A stretch of DNA of 64,000 nt from CAWGHZ01 sp963775315 (GTDB taxonomy: Bacteria > Pseudomonadota > Alphaproteobacteria > MPNO01 > DASWLB01): positions 1,736,001 through 1,800,000 of the forward strand of contig CAVZIN010000007.1 in NCBI GenBank assembly GCA_963775315.1. Reading direction: 5' to 3'. The translations under genes and the position numbers were made by a program. Position 1 is the stretch's first letter. Each line of letters starts with the position of its first letter. Positions 7,470 to 15,329 of the stretch are shown here, piece by piece. The notes beneath the pieces are model-generated. The model was given only the letters and a program-made list of their open reading frames with translations, did no database searches and was not told where the DNA came from.

Positions 7470-8051
7470 GTGACCGACGGATTTGCGCGGGGGACGACGC
7501 CGGAGGAGACGGAAAACGGTGCCGCGCCGGACGCCCCTTCGGGCTTCATCCCCCTTGGCCGCAGCCTCGGCTATCACTTGCGCCAGCTCTCGGAAAGCTG
7601 GACCGCCGCGATGGACCAGGAGGCCCAGCGGCACGGCATCTCACTCAGCCAATGGCGCTATCTGCGTGAGCTCTGGGAGGAGGACGGGCTGACCTCGGGC
7701 GAGCTGACGCGCCGCGTCGGCCGACAGGGCCCCACGACAGTCGCGGCCGTGCAGTCGCTGGAGCGCGCAGGGCTGGTGACGCTCACCAAGTCTCGCCATG
7801 ACCGGCGCAAGAGCCATGTCCGGCTCACTGCGCGCGGCCGCAAGCTCGCCGTCGCCATGTCGCCGCTGATCCAGGACGTGAACGAACGGGCGGTGGCGAC
7901 CCTGGCACCGGAGGAGGTCGAGACGTTCAAACGGCTGATCGTGCGCATGCAGCGCACGCTCGACGCACGCTCATCGACGCGGAACACCTGGGCGACCGCC
8001 CGCACCCAGGCCCTGGCCGACGAGGTGGGGCTGCGCGGCAACAGCAGCTAG
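7470..8051 (+). CDS. MarR family transcriptional regulator
   Basis: 193 aa winged-helix dimeric regulator. The core LSQWRYLRELWEEDGLTSGELTRRVGRQGPTTVAAVQSLERAGLV followed by the wing SRHDRRKSHVRLTARG is a textbook MarR domain (about residues 45-150). Tails of about 30 residues at each end are longer than usual. It starts with GTG or the neighbouring codon after GCGGAGG. It is the first gene of the series leading to the cupin and 2-oxoacid dehydrogenase genes, and MarR proteins of such loci usually respond to aromatic acids or their CoA esters. Confidence 0.88.
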   Translation: MTDGFARGTTPEETENGAAPDAPSGFIPLGRSLGYHLRQLSESWTAAMDQEAQRHGISLSQWRYLRELWEEDGLTSGELTRRVGRQGPTTVAAVQSLERAGLVTLTKSRHDRRKSHVRLTARGRKLAVAMSPLIQDVNERAVATLAPEEVETFKRLIVRMQRTLDARSSTRNTWATARTQALADEVGLRGNSS

Positions 8052-8071
8052 AAATCAAGGGAGGAACCGAC

Positions 8072-8353
8072 ATGCCGCAATTCATCACGATCCATCGCGC
8101 GCCGGGGCTCAAGCCCGAAGAGCTGACCCAGAACGCCCAGGCGGTCGTCGACGCCAAGGTCGCGGCCTTCCGTCAGATCTACGTCAACGTCGCCGAGGGC
8201 TTCCTCGTCTCGATCTTCGAGGCGGACAGCAAGGACCAGGTCGAGGAGCAGATGGAAATCCTCGGCTTTCCGGTGGACGAGATGCACGAGGTGCATTTCG
8301 CCGCCTCGCACGCCGAGATGGAGGGGATGCTGAAGGGACAGGGAGGCCGCTGA
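8072..8353 (+). CDS. Small DUF4242/ferredoxin-fold-like protein
   Basis: 93 aa. It begins MPQFITIHRAPGL and has an alpha/beta pattern ending EMHEVHFAASH, resembling the DUF4242 (nickel-binding SCO4226-like) group, but the assignment is by overall look only. A strong ribosome site GGGAGGAA precedes it. It lies 20 bp after marR and 1 bp before the first cupin gene, so it belongs to the operon. Role unknown; ligand binding or auxiliary chaperoning of the cupin proteins is possible. Confidence 0.65.
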   Translation: MPQFITIHRAPGLKPEELTQNAQAVVDAKVAAFRQIYVNVAEGFLVSIFEADSKDQVEEQMEILGFPVDEMHEVHFAASHAEMEGMLKGQGGR

Positions 8354-8354
8354 C

Positions 8355-9026
8355 ATGGCCCAGAACCCGACAATCCCGCCGCCGCGGCCCGACCGGCCGC
8401 CGCTGGTCGCCAACGTGTTCGAGACGATGCAGCGCGGCAACACGCAGCTTCTGCCGCTCTTCCCGTATCTGCACCCGGGCGCGATGGTGCCTGCCGGCGC
8501 GATCATTCAAGGCGGGCCGGACGCCGGGTACGGGCACTTCTTCCATCACAATACGCAGGACGAGGTGGTGGTGGCGCTGGCCGCCAACGGCGCGATGCTC
8601 GCGACCGGACAGGTGTTCGTCGGCGGCCGGGTACACGGCGTCAACTCGTTCCTCAAAAACGAGAAGGACCCGAATTCTTACGCGGTGATGATGATCGTGC
8701 AGCGCCAGGCGGAAGAGGGCAAGCAGACGGAGGCATGCAGCCTGCGCTGCGAGAGGTGCCACGAGGAGATATTCTTCCAGGAGTTCGACGCGACGCCGCC
8801 GCCCGACGCGCGGGAAGACGATCATCCCTTCGTCTCGGTCGCGGTTCTGCCGGCGCTGTTCGCGGCATTCAATGACGATTTAGCGCGCCGGACCTGCGCG
8901 AAATGCGGCCACGTGAACCCGCCTTTCCCAGTCGCCGCCTGGGGCTGGGACCGCTATGCCGGGCAGGCCGACACCGCAGCCCGCGGCCGTGAGGCCCTCG
9001 TCGCGGCGGCCGTGCCCGCGAGCTAG
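8355..9026 (+). CDS. Cupin plus zinc-ribbon protein, 3-hydroxyanthranilate dioxygenase-like
   Basis: 223 aa. A cupin barrel carries metal-ligand motif GHFFHHNTQDE (His pair and Glu) near residues 56-66 and a motif-2 His in GGRVHGVNS near 92. The C-terminal part carries CxxC pairs (CERC near 133, CAKC near 181), as in the rubredoxin-like tail of bacterial 3-hydroxyanthranilate 3,4-dioxygenases. The fold suggests an Fe(II) ring-cleaving or related oxygenase, but true substrate residues cannot be confirmed. It is followed 13 bp later by a related cupin gene. Confidence 0.72.
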   Translation: MAQNPTIPPPRPDRPPLVANVFETMQRGNTQLLPLFPYLHPGAMVPAGAIIQGGPDAGYGHFFHHNTQDEVVVALAANGAMLATGQVFVGGRVHGVNSFLKNEKDPNSYAVMMIVQRQAEEGKQTEACSLRCERCHEEIFFQEFDATPPPDAREDDHPFVSVAVLPALFAAFNDDLARRTCAKCGHVNPPFPVAAWGWDRYAGQADTAARGREALVAAAVPAS

Positions 9027-9039
9027 GCGGGAGAGGACG

Positions 9040-9588
9040 ATGCCGCGCAAGAAGACGTTCCAGACCTTCCGCGAGGCGCGGAAGCTCGGCCCCTACGCCG
9101 AAATGCCGCTGCTGCCTGAAGACATCCAGGTCCAGCTCTTCCTCAGCCGCAACGACCGGCCGCAGCCCTTCTACCTGGTGTGCGAGAAAGACTCGCTCCT
9201 GCTCGTGATGTCGGGCTCCGGCGGCGTGCGCTTCCAGGGCACCTCCGTCGAGCGGTTCGGGCTCAAGACCGGCGATTGCGTGTATGTCCCCGCCGGCACC
9301 CCGCACCGGTTCGAGACCGGCGAGGAAACGGTGGTGCTGCGTTTCAAGTCCGACGTGCCGGGGCTGGAGGCGGTGGCGTGGTATTGCGAGGGGTGCGGTA
9401 GCGAGCTTCATCGCGAAACGTGGGACGCCGGACGAGAGATCGCTCAGGAGAAATATGCGGCGGCAACCGCCCGCTTCAGCGCCGAGACCAGGCTGCGCAC
9501 CTGCGCGTCCTGCGGCACCGTCCAGCCGGCCCCGAATACGGCGCCCTATCGGTGGGACGAGGTGGCCGCCCAGGTGCGCACGGGATAG
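9040..9588 (+). CDS. Second cupin plus zinc-ribbon protein, 3-HAO-like, motif-1 ligands missing
   Basis: 182 aa. Overall build (FQTFREARKLGPYAEMPLLPEDIQVQLFL, PFYLV, motif 2 PAGTPHRFE, C-terminal CEGC and CASC pairs) is that of bacterial 3-hydroxyanthranilate dioxygenase. Where the His-x-His/Glu of cupin motif 1 should be it reads YLVCEKDSLLLVMSG, so two expected iron ligands are gone. It may be a non-catalytic partner of the preceding cupin. The start is supported by GGGAGAGG at the right distance; an ATG 84 bp upstream lies inside the previous gene. Confidence 0.75.
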   Translation: MPRKKTFQTFREARKLGPYAEMPLLPEDIQVQLFLSRNDRPQPFYLVCEKDSLLLVMSGSGGVRFQGTSVERFGLKTGDCVYVPAGTPHRFETGEETVVLRFKSDVPGLEAVAWYCEGCGSELHRETWDAGREIAQEKYAAATARFSAETRLRTCASCGTVQPAPNTAPYRWDEVAAQVRTG

Positions 9589-9738
9589 GGGCCTCCTCCT
9601 CGCGCAGTCGACCCGCCGACCAATGATCTCAACCAACGCCGGCGGGCTTCGCTCGGCACACTCTCCCGGCAATACCGCACGTGCGGCGACCGCGCTGCTG
9701 TGCGGCGCCGGGACTGTTCCCGCGCCCCCTCCCGAGTT

Positions 9739-9778
9739 TTGACCTCGATCAACGGCCGCGTTGCCGCCGATTGCTATA
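9739..9778 (+). promoter_or_regulatory. FNR/FixK-like box with -10 element
   Basis: TTGACCTCGATCAA (9739-9752) matches the FNR consensus TTGAT-N4-ATCAA in nine of ten fixed bases. GCTATA at 9773-9778 lies where the -10 of a class II FNR promoter is expected (centre of box about 41 bp before the start point). The coding start of the CoA ligase is at 9805. This suggests oxygen-linked control of the ligase-dehydrogenase part of the operon. The 216-bp gap holds no gene. Confidence 0.55.
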
Positions 9779-9804
9779 GGGGATCGCAGGCGCGGGAGGC
9801 GGCA

Positions 9805-11583
9805 ATGACGGAAGCAGCGGCGGTCGACATCATCCGCAAGGCGGGGCCGAGCGCTGGCGTGGCGCCGAACCTCGCCGACTACGAGGCCGCCCGGCGCGCC
9901 TTCTCTTGGGACGCGGCGCGCGCGGCGCTGGATGCGCTGCCTGGCGGGCGCGGACTCAACATCGCTCACGAGGCGGTCGACCGGCACGCGGCGGGACCGC
10001 TGGCGGCGAAGCGTGCGTGGCGCTGGCTCGGCAAGTCGGGGGAGGTTCGCGACATCACCTATGGTGAGCTCAAGCGCCTCACCTCGCGTTTCGCCAACGT
10101 GTTGGCCGGGCTCGGCATCGGGAAGGGCGACCGGGTCTTCGTGCTCGCCGGCCGCATACCGGAGCTCTACATCGCCGCTCTCGGCACGCTGAAGCACCGC
10201 GCCGTGTTCTCGCCCCTGTTCTCGGCCTTCGGTCCCGAGCCGATCGCCGCGCGCATCTCGATCGGGGGCGGCAAGGTCCTGGTCACCACGGCCGCCCTGT
10301 ATGGGCGCAAGGTCGCCCCGATCCGCGAACAGCTCCCGAGCCTCACCCACATCCTGATCGCGGGCGCGCCGGACGATCCTGATATCCCGGGAACCCACAA
10401 TCTCGCCCGGCTGATGGCCGCGGCCAGCGAGGATTACGAGATCGGCCCGACCGATCCCGAGGATATGGCGCTGCTTCACTTCACCAGCGGCACGACCGGC
10501 AAGCCCAAGGGCGCCGTTCACGTCCACGGCGCGGTCGTGGCGCACCATGCGACCGGCCGCCTTGCGCTCGACTTCCATCCCGACGACATCTTCTGGTGCA
10601 CCGCCGACCCCGGCTGGGTGACCGGCACCTCTTACGGCATCATCTCGCCGCTGACGAACGGCATCAGCTCGATCATCGACGAGGCGGAGTTCGACACCGA
10701 ACGCTGGTACCACACGCTGCAGGACCAGCGCGTGACCATCTGGTACTCGGCCCCCACCGCCATCCGGATGATGATGAAGACCGGCGAGGCGCTGGTCCGC
10801 AAATACGACCTGTCCGCGCTTCGCTTCCTCGCCAGCGTGGGCGAACCGCTGAACCCCGAGGCCGTCGTCTGGTCGAACAAGGCATTCGGACGGCCGTTCC
10901 ACGACAATTGGTGGCAGACCGAGACCGGCGGAATCATGATCGCCAACTACGCGTCGATGGACATCAAGCCTGGCTCGATGGGAAAGCCCCTGCCCGGCAT
11001 CGACGCCGCGATCGTCGCGCGCGACGGCGACGGCACGATCACCGAGGTCACGGCGCCCGACATCGAGGGAGAGCTCGCGCTGCGGCCCGGCTGGCCCTCG
11101 ATGATGCGCGCCTATCTCAATGAAGAGGCGCGCTACGCGAAATGCTTCGTCGGCGGCTGGTATCTGACCGGCGACCTCGCGAAGCGGGATGGGGACGGGT
11201 ACTTCTGGTTCGTCGGGCGCACCGACGACGTCATCAAGACGTCCGGGCATTTGATCGGCCCGTTCGAGGTCGAAAGCTGCCTGATGGAGCACCAGGCGGT
11301 GGCCGAGGCCGCGGTGATCGGAAAGCCCGACCCGGTGGCGGGCGAGATCGTCAAGGCGTTCGTCGCCCTGAAGGACGGGTTCGAGGCGGGCGAGCCCCTG
11401 CGCCGCGAGTTGCTGGCCCATGCGCGCCGTCGCTTGGGCGCGGTGGTGGCGCCGAAGGAGATCGACTTCCGCCGGAACCTGCCCAAGACGCGGTCGGGCA
11501 AGATCATGCGCCGCCTGCTGAAGGCGCGCGAGCTGGGCCTGCCGGAAGGCGACCTCTCGACCTTGGAAAGCGAGGAGCGATGA
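9805..11583 (+). CDS. Acetate--CoA ligase-like AMP-forming acyl-CoA synthetase
   Basis: 592 aa ANL enzyme that activates a carboxylic acid to its CoA thioester via an acyl-adenylate. The P-loop TSGTTGKPKG is at 227-236, NWWQTETGG near 370 binds adenylate, and the catalytic lysine lies in RSGKIMRR (K566). Similarity is to AcsA-type acetyl-CoA synthetases, including the length. I chose the ATG at 9805 because GGGAGG lies 5 bases upstream and the FNR-like promoter is just before. Its stop overlaps the E1alpha start (ATGA). Acetate or a short acid are plausible substrates. Confidence 0.88.
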   Translation: MTEAAAVDIIRKAGPSAGVAPNLADYEAARRAFSWDAARAALDALPGGRGLNIAHEAVDRHAAGPLAAKRAWRWLGKSGEVRDITYGELKRLTSRFANVLAGLGIGKGDRVFVLAGRIPELYIAALGTLKHRAVFSPLFSAFGPEPIAARISIGGGKVLVTTAALYGRKVAPIREQLPSLTHILIAGAPDDPDIPGTHNLARLMAAASEDYEIGPTDPEDMALLHFTSGTTGKPKGAVHVHGAVVAHHATGRLALDFHPDDIFWCTADPGWVTGTSYGIISPLTNGISSIIDEAEFDTERWYHTLQDQRVTIWYSAPTAIRMMMKTGEALVRKYDLSALRFLASVGEPLNPEAVVWSNKAFGRPFHDNWWQTETGGIMIANYASMDIKPGSMGKPLPGIDAAIVARDGDGTITEVTAPDIEGELALRPGWPSMMRAYLNEEARYAKCFVGGWYLTGDLAKRDGDGYFWFVGRTDDVIKTSGHLIGPFEVESCLMEHQAVAEAAVIGKPDPVAGEIVKAFVALKDGFEAGEPLRRELLAHARRRLGAVVAPKEIDFRRNLPKTRSGKIMRRLLKARELGLPEGDLSTLESEER

Positions 11584-12575
11584 CCGAACCGCACGCCAAG
11601 CCGCACCTCAGCCGCGCCCACCTGCTGGATGACCTCAAGGGCATGATCCGCATCCGGCGCTTCGAGGAGAAGTGCGCCGAGCTCTACACCCAGGAGAAGA
11701 TCCGGGGCTTCCTCCACCTCTATGTCGGCGAGGAGGCGATCGCGGTGGGCGCGATGCAGGCGCTCGCGCCGGAAGACGCGGTCGTCGCGACCTATCGCGA
11801 GCACGGCCATGCTCTGGCGCGCGGTATTCGCGCCGACGTATTGATGGCCGAGATGTACGGCAAGCTCGAGGGCTGCTGCCGGGGCCGCGGCGGCTCCATG
11901 CACATTTTCGACGCGAAGAGGCGGTTCTACGGCGGCAACGCCATCGTGGCGGGGGGGCTGCCTCTCGCGGTCGGGTTCGCGCTCGCCGACAAGATGCAGA
12001 ACCGCGCGCGCGTCACCGCCTGCGTGTTCGGCGAAGGCGCCGTCGCCGAGGGCGAGTTCCACGAATCGATGAACCTGGCGGCCCTTTGGCGCCTGCCCGT
12101 GCTGTTCGTGTGCGAGAACAACCTCTACGCCATGGGCACTGCACTGACGCGGTCCGAATCCCAGACGGACATCGCCGAGAAGGCGCGGGGCTACAATGTC
12201 ACCGCGCGCACGGTCGACGGCATGGACGTGGTCGCCGTCGAGGCGGCTGCGCGCGAGGCGGTCGACGCTGTGCGCTCGGGCGACGGCCCGCACTTCCTGG
12301 AATGCCGGACCTACCGGTTCCGCGCGCATTCCATGTTCGACGCACAGCTCTATCGCTCGAAGGAAGAGGTCGCCGACTGGATGGCGCGGGACCCGATCAC
12401 CCGCCTCTCCGATTGGATGAAGGACGCCGGCACGCTGCACGCCGACGACGTCGCCGGCATCGAGGCCGAGGTCGCGACGGAGATCGACGATGCCGTCGCC
12501 TTCGCCGAGGCGGGCACATGGGAGCCTCTGGAGGAAATGGAGCGATTCACGCTGATGGACCGGGTGCCGTCATGA
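11580..12575 (+). CDS. 2-oxoacid (pyruvate/acetoin) dehydrogenase E1 alpha
   Basis: 331 aa thiamine-diphosphate subunit that decarboxylates the 2-oxoacid. RIRRFEEKCAELY near 23-35, GFLHLYVGEEAIAVG near 43-57, GRGGSMHIFD near 105 and the ThDP/Mg motif GEGAVAEGEFHESMN...CENN around 150-182 are diagnostic. The phosphorylation-loop region YRFRAHSMFD near 245 is typical of PdhA/AcoA. ATGA overlaps at both ends show tight coupling with the ligase and E1beta. The short size fits PDH-E1alpha or acetoin dehydrogenase rather than branched-chain E1. Confidence 0.9.
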   Translation: MTEPHAKPHLSRAHLLDDLKGMIRIRRFEEKCAELYTQEKIRGFLHLYVGEEAIAVGAMQALAPEDAVVATYREHGHALARGIRADVLMAEMYGKLEGCCRGRGGSMHIFDAKRRFYGGNAIVAGGLPLAVGFALADKMQNRARVTACVFGEGAVAEGEFHESMNLAALWRLPVLFVCENNLYAMGTALTRSESQTDIAEKARGYNVTARTVDGMDVVAVEAAAREAVDAVRSGDGPHFLECRTYRFRAHSMFDAQLYRSKEEVADWMARDPITRLSDWMKDAGTLHADDVAGIEAEVATEIDDAVAFAEAGTWEPLEEMERFTLMDRVPS

Positions 12576-13579
12576 CCGTCGCCGCCAACGAGACCGAGAC
12601 GATCGTCACCACCTACCGCGAGGCGATGAAAGAGGCGATCCGCGACGCGCTGAAGCGCGATCCCCGCGTGTTCCTGATGGGTGAGGACGTCGGGCGCTAC
12701 GGCGGCTGCTACGCCGTCTCGAAAGGGCTGCTCGCCGAGTTCGGCGAGGAGCGAATCCGCGACACGCCCCTCTCCGAGTCGGCCTTCGTCGGCGCCGGGA
12801 TCGGCGCGGCGCTCGGCGGGATGCGGCCGATCGTCGAGGTGATGACGGTCAATTTCAGCCTTCTCTGCATCGACCAGATCGTCAACAACGCCGCCACCAT
12901 CCCGCACATGTCGGGCGGCCAGTTCGCCGTGCCGCTGGTGATCCGCATGGCGACGGGTGCCGGCCGCCAGCTCGCCGCCCAGCACTCCCATTCCCTGGAA
13001 GGATGGTATGCCCACGTGCCGGGCCTCAAAGTGCTCGCGCCCGCCACGCTCGAGGACGCGCGGGGCATGCTGTGGACCGCGCTGGAGGACCCGAACCCGG
13101 TTCTGATCTTCGAGCACGTGATGCTCTACAACCGCGAGGCCCGCCTCGCACGCGACGCGGGGCCGGTGGACATCGGCAAGGCCGCGATCCGCCGCGAAGG
13201 CCGCGACGTCACGCTGATTACCTACGGCGGCAGCCTCTACAAGACGCTGGACGCGGCCGAGACGCTGCGTGCGGACGGGCTGGAGGCTGAAGTCATCGAC
13301 CTTCGCTCGCTGCGCCCGCTCGACATGGACACCATTCTGGCCTCCGTGGCGAAGACCCACCGGGCTGTGGTGGTCGACGAGGGCTGGCGGACCGGCAGCC
13401 TGGCCGGCGAGATCAGCGCCCAGATCGCAGAGCAGGGATTCTACGAGCTCGACGCGCCGGTGGCGCGAGTGTGCGCGGCTGAGATCCCGATCCCATATCC
13501 CAAGCATCTCGAAGATGCGGCGGTGCCGCAGCCAGCTTCGATCGCGCGGGCCGCGCGCCAGGTGGCCGGCCGCGCATGA
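12572..13579 (+). CDS. 2-oxoacid (pyruvate/acetoin) dehydrogenase E1 beta
   Basis: 335 aa. Family motifs include TYREAMKEAIRDAL, VFLMGEDVGRYGG near 37-49, RIRDTPLSESAFVGAGIGAA near 65-84 and VDEGWRTGSLAGEI near 270. It forms the alpha2beta2 E1 with the preceding subunit. Its start overlaps the E1alpha stop by ATGA and its end overlaps E2. Acetoin versus pyruvate specificity cannot be decided from sequence; the ligase and ACP-like neighbours argue for a specialised complex rather than the housekeeping one. Confidence 0.9.
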   Translation: MTVAANETETIVTTYREAMKEAIRDALKRDPRVFLMGEDVGRYGGCYAVSKGLLAEFGEERIRDTPLSESAFVGAGIGAALGGMRPIVEVMTVNFSLLCIDQIVNNAATIPHMSGGQFAVPLVIRMATGAGRQLAAQHSHSLEGWYAHVPGLKVLAPATLEDARGMLWTALEDPNPVLIFEHVMLYNREARLARDAGPVDIGKAAIRREGRDVTLITYGGSLYKTLDAAETLRADGLEAEVIDLRSLRPLDMDTILASVAKTHRAVVVDEGWRTGSLAGEISAQIAEQGFYELDAPVARVCAAEIPIPYPKHLEDAAVPQPASIARAARQVAGRA

Positions 13580-14775
13580 GCGAGTTCCGCATGCCGTCGC
13601 TCGGTGCCGATATGGAGGCCGGCACGCTGGTCGAGTGGCTGAAAAAGCCGGGCGATGCGGTGAAGCGGGGCGACATCGTCGCGGTCGTCGAGACCCAGAA
13701 GGGCGCGATCGAAATCGAAATCTTCCAGGACGGCACGATCGACAGGCTGCTGGTCGAGCCGGGCATCAAGATCCCGGTCGGCACGCCGCTCGCCCTGGTC
13801 CACGGGCCCGGCGAAGCCGCGGCCGAAGCGCCCCCCGAAGCGGCGGTCGCTGCCGCGCCACCTCCCTGCCCCATTCGCCCAGAGGAGCGGCCCGAAGGGC
13901 CGCGTCTCGAAGCGCGAACGGGCGAGCCTCCGCCGCCCGCCGGCGCACGCCTCCGCATCTCGCCGGTCGCGGCCTCGCACGCGGCCGCGCTCGGGATCGA
14001 CCCGCGCACGCTTGCCGGGACAGGTCCGGGCGGCGCCATCATGCTGACCGACGTCGAGCGAGCGGCGAAGCCGGCCCCCCTTGCGCCCTCACCTGCGGCC
14101 CCTACCGCGCCGGCCATGTCGGCGATGCGCCAGGCAATCGCCGCGGCGATGGGGCGCTCGAAGCGCGACATTCCGCATTATTATCTCGGCACGTCGATCG
14201 ACATGGGCGTGGCGCTCGACTGGCTCGACGCGGCGAACAAGGCGCGCCCGGTTCAGCAGCGCCTGCTCTACGGCGTCCTCCTCATCAAGGCCGTCGCGCG
14301 CGCCCTGCGCGAGGTGCCGGAGCTGAACGGGTTCTGGACCGGCGCGGCACAGCCGTCGGAGTCGGTGCACGTGGGTTGGGCGATCTCGCTGCGCGGCGGT
14401 GGGCTGGTCGCCCCCGCCATCCACGATGCCGACACGCTCTCGCTCGACGATCTCATGGCGTCGCTCCGCGACCTGGTCGCGCGCGCCCGGAAGGGCGGCC
14501 TTCGCAGCTCCGAGCTTTCCGATCCGACCGTGACCGTCACCAGCCTGGGCGAGCAGGGCGTCGACCGCGTCTATGGAATCATCTTCCCGCCGCAGCTCGC
14601 GCTGGTGGGGTTCGGCCGGATCGCGCGTCGTCCCTGGGTGGTCGGCGACGCGGTCGTTCCAAGGCCAGTGGTCGAGGCGACCCTCTCCGCCGATCATCGC
14701 GCCTCGGACGGCCATCGCGGCGGGCTGTTCCTCGCCGCTATCGACCGCTTGCTGCAGGAGCCGCAATCGCTATGA
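13576..14775 (+). CDS. Dihydrolipoamide acyltransferase (E2)
   Basis: 399 aa. A single N-terminal lipoyl domain carries Lys42 in ETQKGAIEIE. A Pro/Ala-rich linker runs to about 125, a peripheral-subunit-binding domain (RISPVAASHAAALGIDP...GTGPGGAI) spans about 128-160, and the catalytic domain ends with SADHRASDGHRGG, which holds the active His and Asp. Catalytic core and linker are short compared with PDH E2. No E3 is in the operon; the nearest lipoamide-dehydrogenase-like gene is at 31656-33035. Starts by ATGA overlap. Confidence 0.9.
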   Translation: MSEFRMPSLGADMEAGTLVEWLKKPGDAVKRGDIVAVVETQKGAIEIEIFQDGTIDRLLVEPGIKIPVGTPLALVHGPGEAAAEAPPEAAVAAAPPPCPIRPEERPEGPRLEARTGEPPPPAGARLRISPVAASHAAALGIDPRTLAGTGPGGAIMLTDVERAAKPAPLAPSPAAPTAPAMSAMRQAIAAAMGRSKRDIPHYYLGTSIDMGVALDWLDAANKARPVQQRLLYGVLLIKAVARALREVPELNGFWTGAAQPSESVHVGWAISLRGGGLVAPAIHDADTLSLDDLMASLRDLVARARKGGLRSSELSDPTVTVTSLGEQGVDRVYGIIFPPQLALVGFGRIARRPWVVGDAVVPRPVVEATLSADHRASDGHRGGLFLAAIDRLLQEPQSL

Positions 14776-15029
14776 CCGAAGATCTGAAGCCCGCCATCAT
14801 CGATGCGCTGCTGTCGGTGGCGCCCGAGGTGGACCCGCCCGTCATCGACCCCGCCACGGACCTGCGCGAGCAGTTCGACCTCGACTTTATGGACTTCCTC
14901 AACTTCGTGATCGCCCTGCACGAGCGCTTCCGCGTCGAGATCCCGGAAACCGACTATCCCTTGCTCGCGAGCCTCGACGGCGCCGCGGATTATCTCCGCA
15001 AGAAGCTGCCGGGTTCGACCGCTCGTTGA
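14772..15029 (+). CDS. Acyl carrier-like protein lacking the attachment serine
   Basis: 85 aa with the helical pattern of acyl carrier proteins (IDPATDLREQFDLDFMDFLNFVIALHERF...PLLASLDGAADYL). At the DSL-type phosphopantetheine site the sequence is D-F-M-D: Phe39 (TTT at 14886-14888) stands where Ser is expected, one base from TCT. ACP genes at the end of such 2-oxoacid dehydrogenase operons normally keep DSM, so this copy should not be modifiable unless the base is an error. It overlaps the E2 stop by ATGA. Confidence 0.8.
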   Translation: MTEDLKPAIIDALLSVAPEVDPPVIDPATDLREQFDLDFMDFLNFVIALHERFRVEIPETDYPLLASLDGAADYLRKKLPGSTAR

Positions 15030-15036
15030 ATGTGGG

Positions 15037-15303
15037 TCAACCTGGCCGGCGGGAGGCCTCCTCCCGGCGGGGAAGCGGCTCGCATTCGTACCCGTGCGCG
15101 ATGCTGTTCCAGGGGAACGGCTTGTGACGACGCTCGAACCTGCACAGTGCGGCCCGCCGCGCGCGACCGGGCGAGCGGGCTCGGCGGACTTCGATCTGGT
15201 CGATAGTGGAGCGGAACCGCTTGCCGCGACAGTTCACCAGCTCGCGAAAGAAGCGGAACAGGTAGCCTTCACTCTCCGTGATCGGCCGCACGTGTCTGGT
15301 CAT
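15037..15303 (-). CDS. Small basic protein, unknown
   Basis: 88 aa, Arg-rich: MTRHVRPITESEGYLFRFF at the start, then KRFRSTIDQIEVRRARSP and RRFERR-like repeats. No signal or membrane segment. It lies 26 bp after the Crp-type HTH gene on the same strand, so it is probably co-transcribed. The ATG at 15303 has a weak GAGG upstream; an in-frame ATG at 15324 is an alternative. The composition and start position look like a real conserved small gene, but I cannot name a family. Confidence 0.5.
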   Translation of the reverse strand: MTRHVRPITESEGYLFRFFRELVNCRGKRFRSTIDQIEVRRARSPGRARRAALCRFERRHKPFPWNSIAHGYECEPLPRREEASRRPG

Positions 15304-15329
15304 CTCGGGCCTCGATTCCTGCATTCCGG

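Noticed and set aside
8869..11421. 850-codon minus-strand open frame
   Set aside because: Opposite the cupin and AcsA-like genes, which are certain by motif; composition is that of an antisense frame.
15027..15044. TTGAATGTGGGTCAA as a further FNR box
   Set aside because: Half-sites are one base too far apart (15 instead of 14 bp), and the first half is TTGAA.
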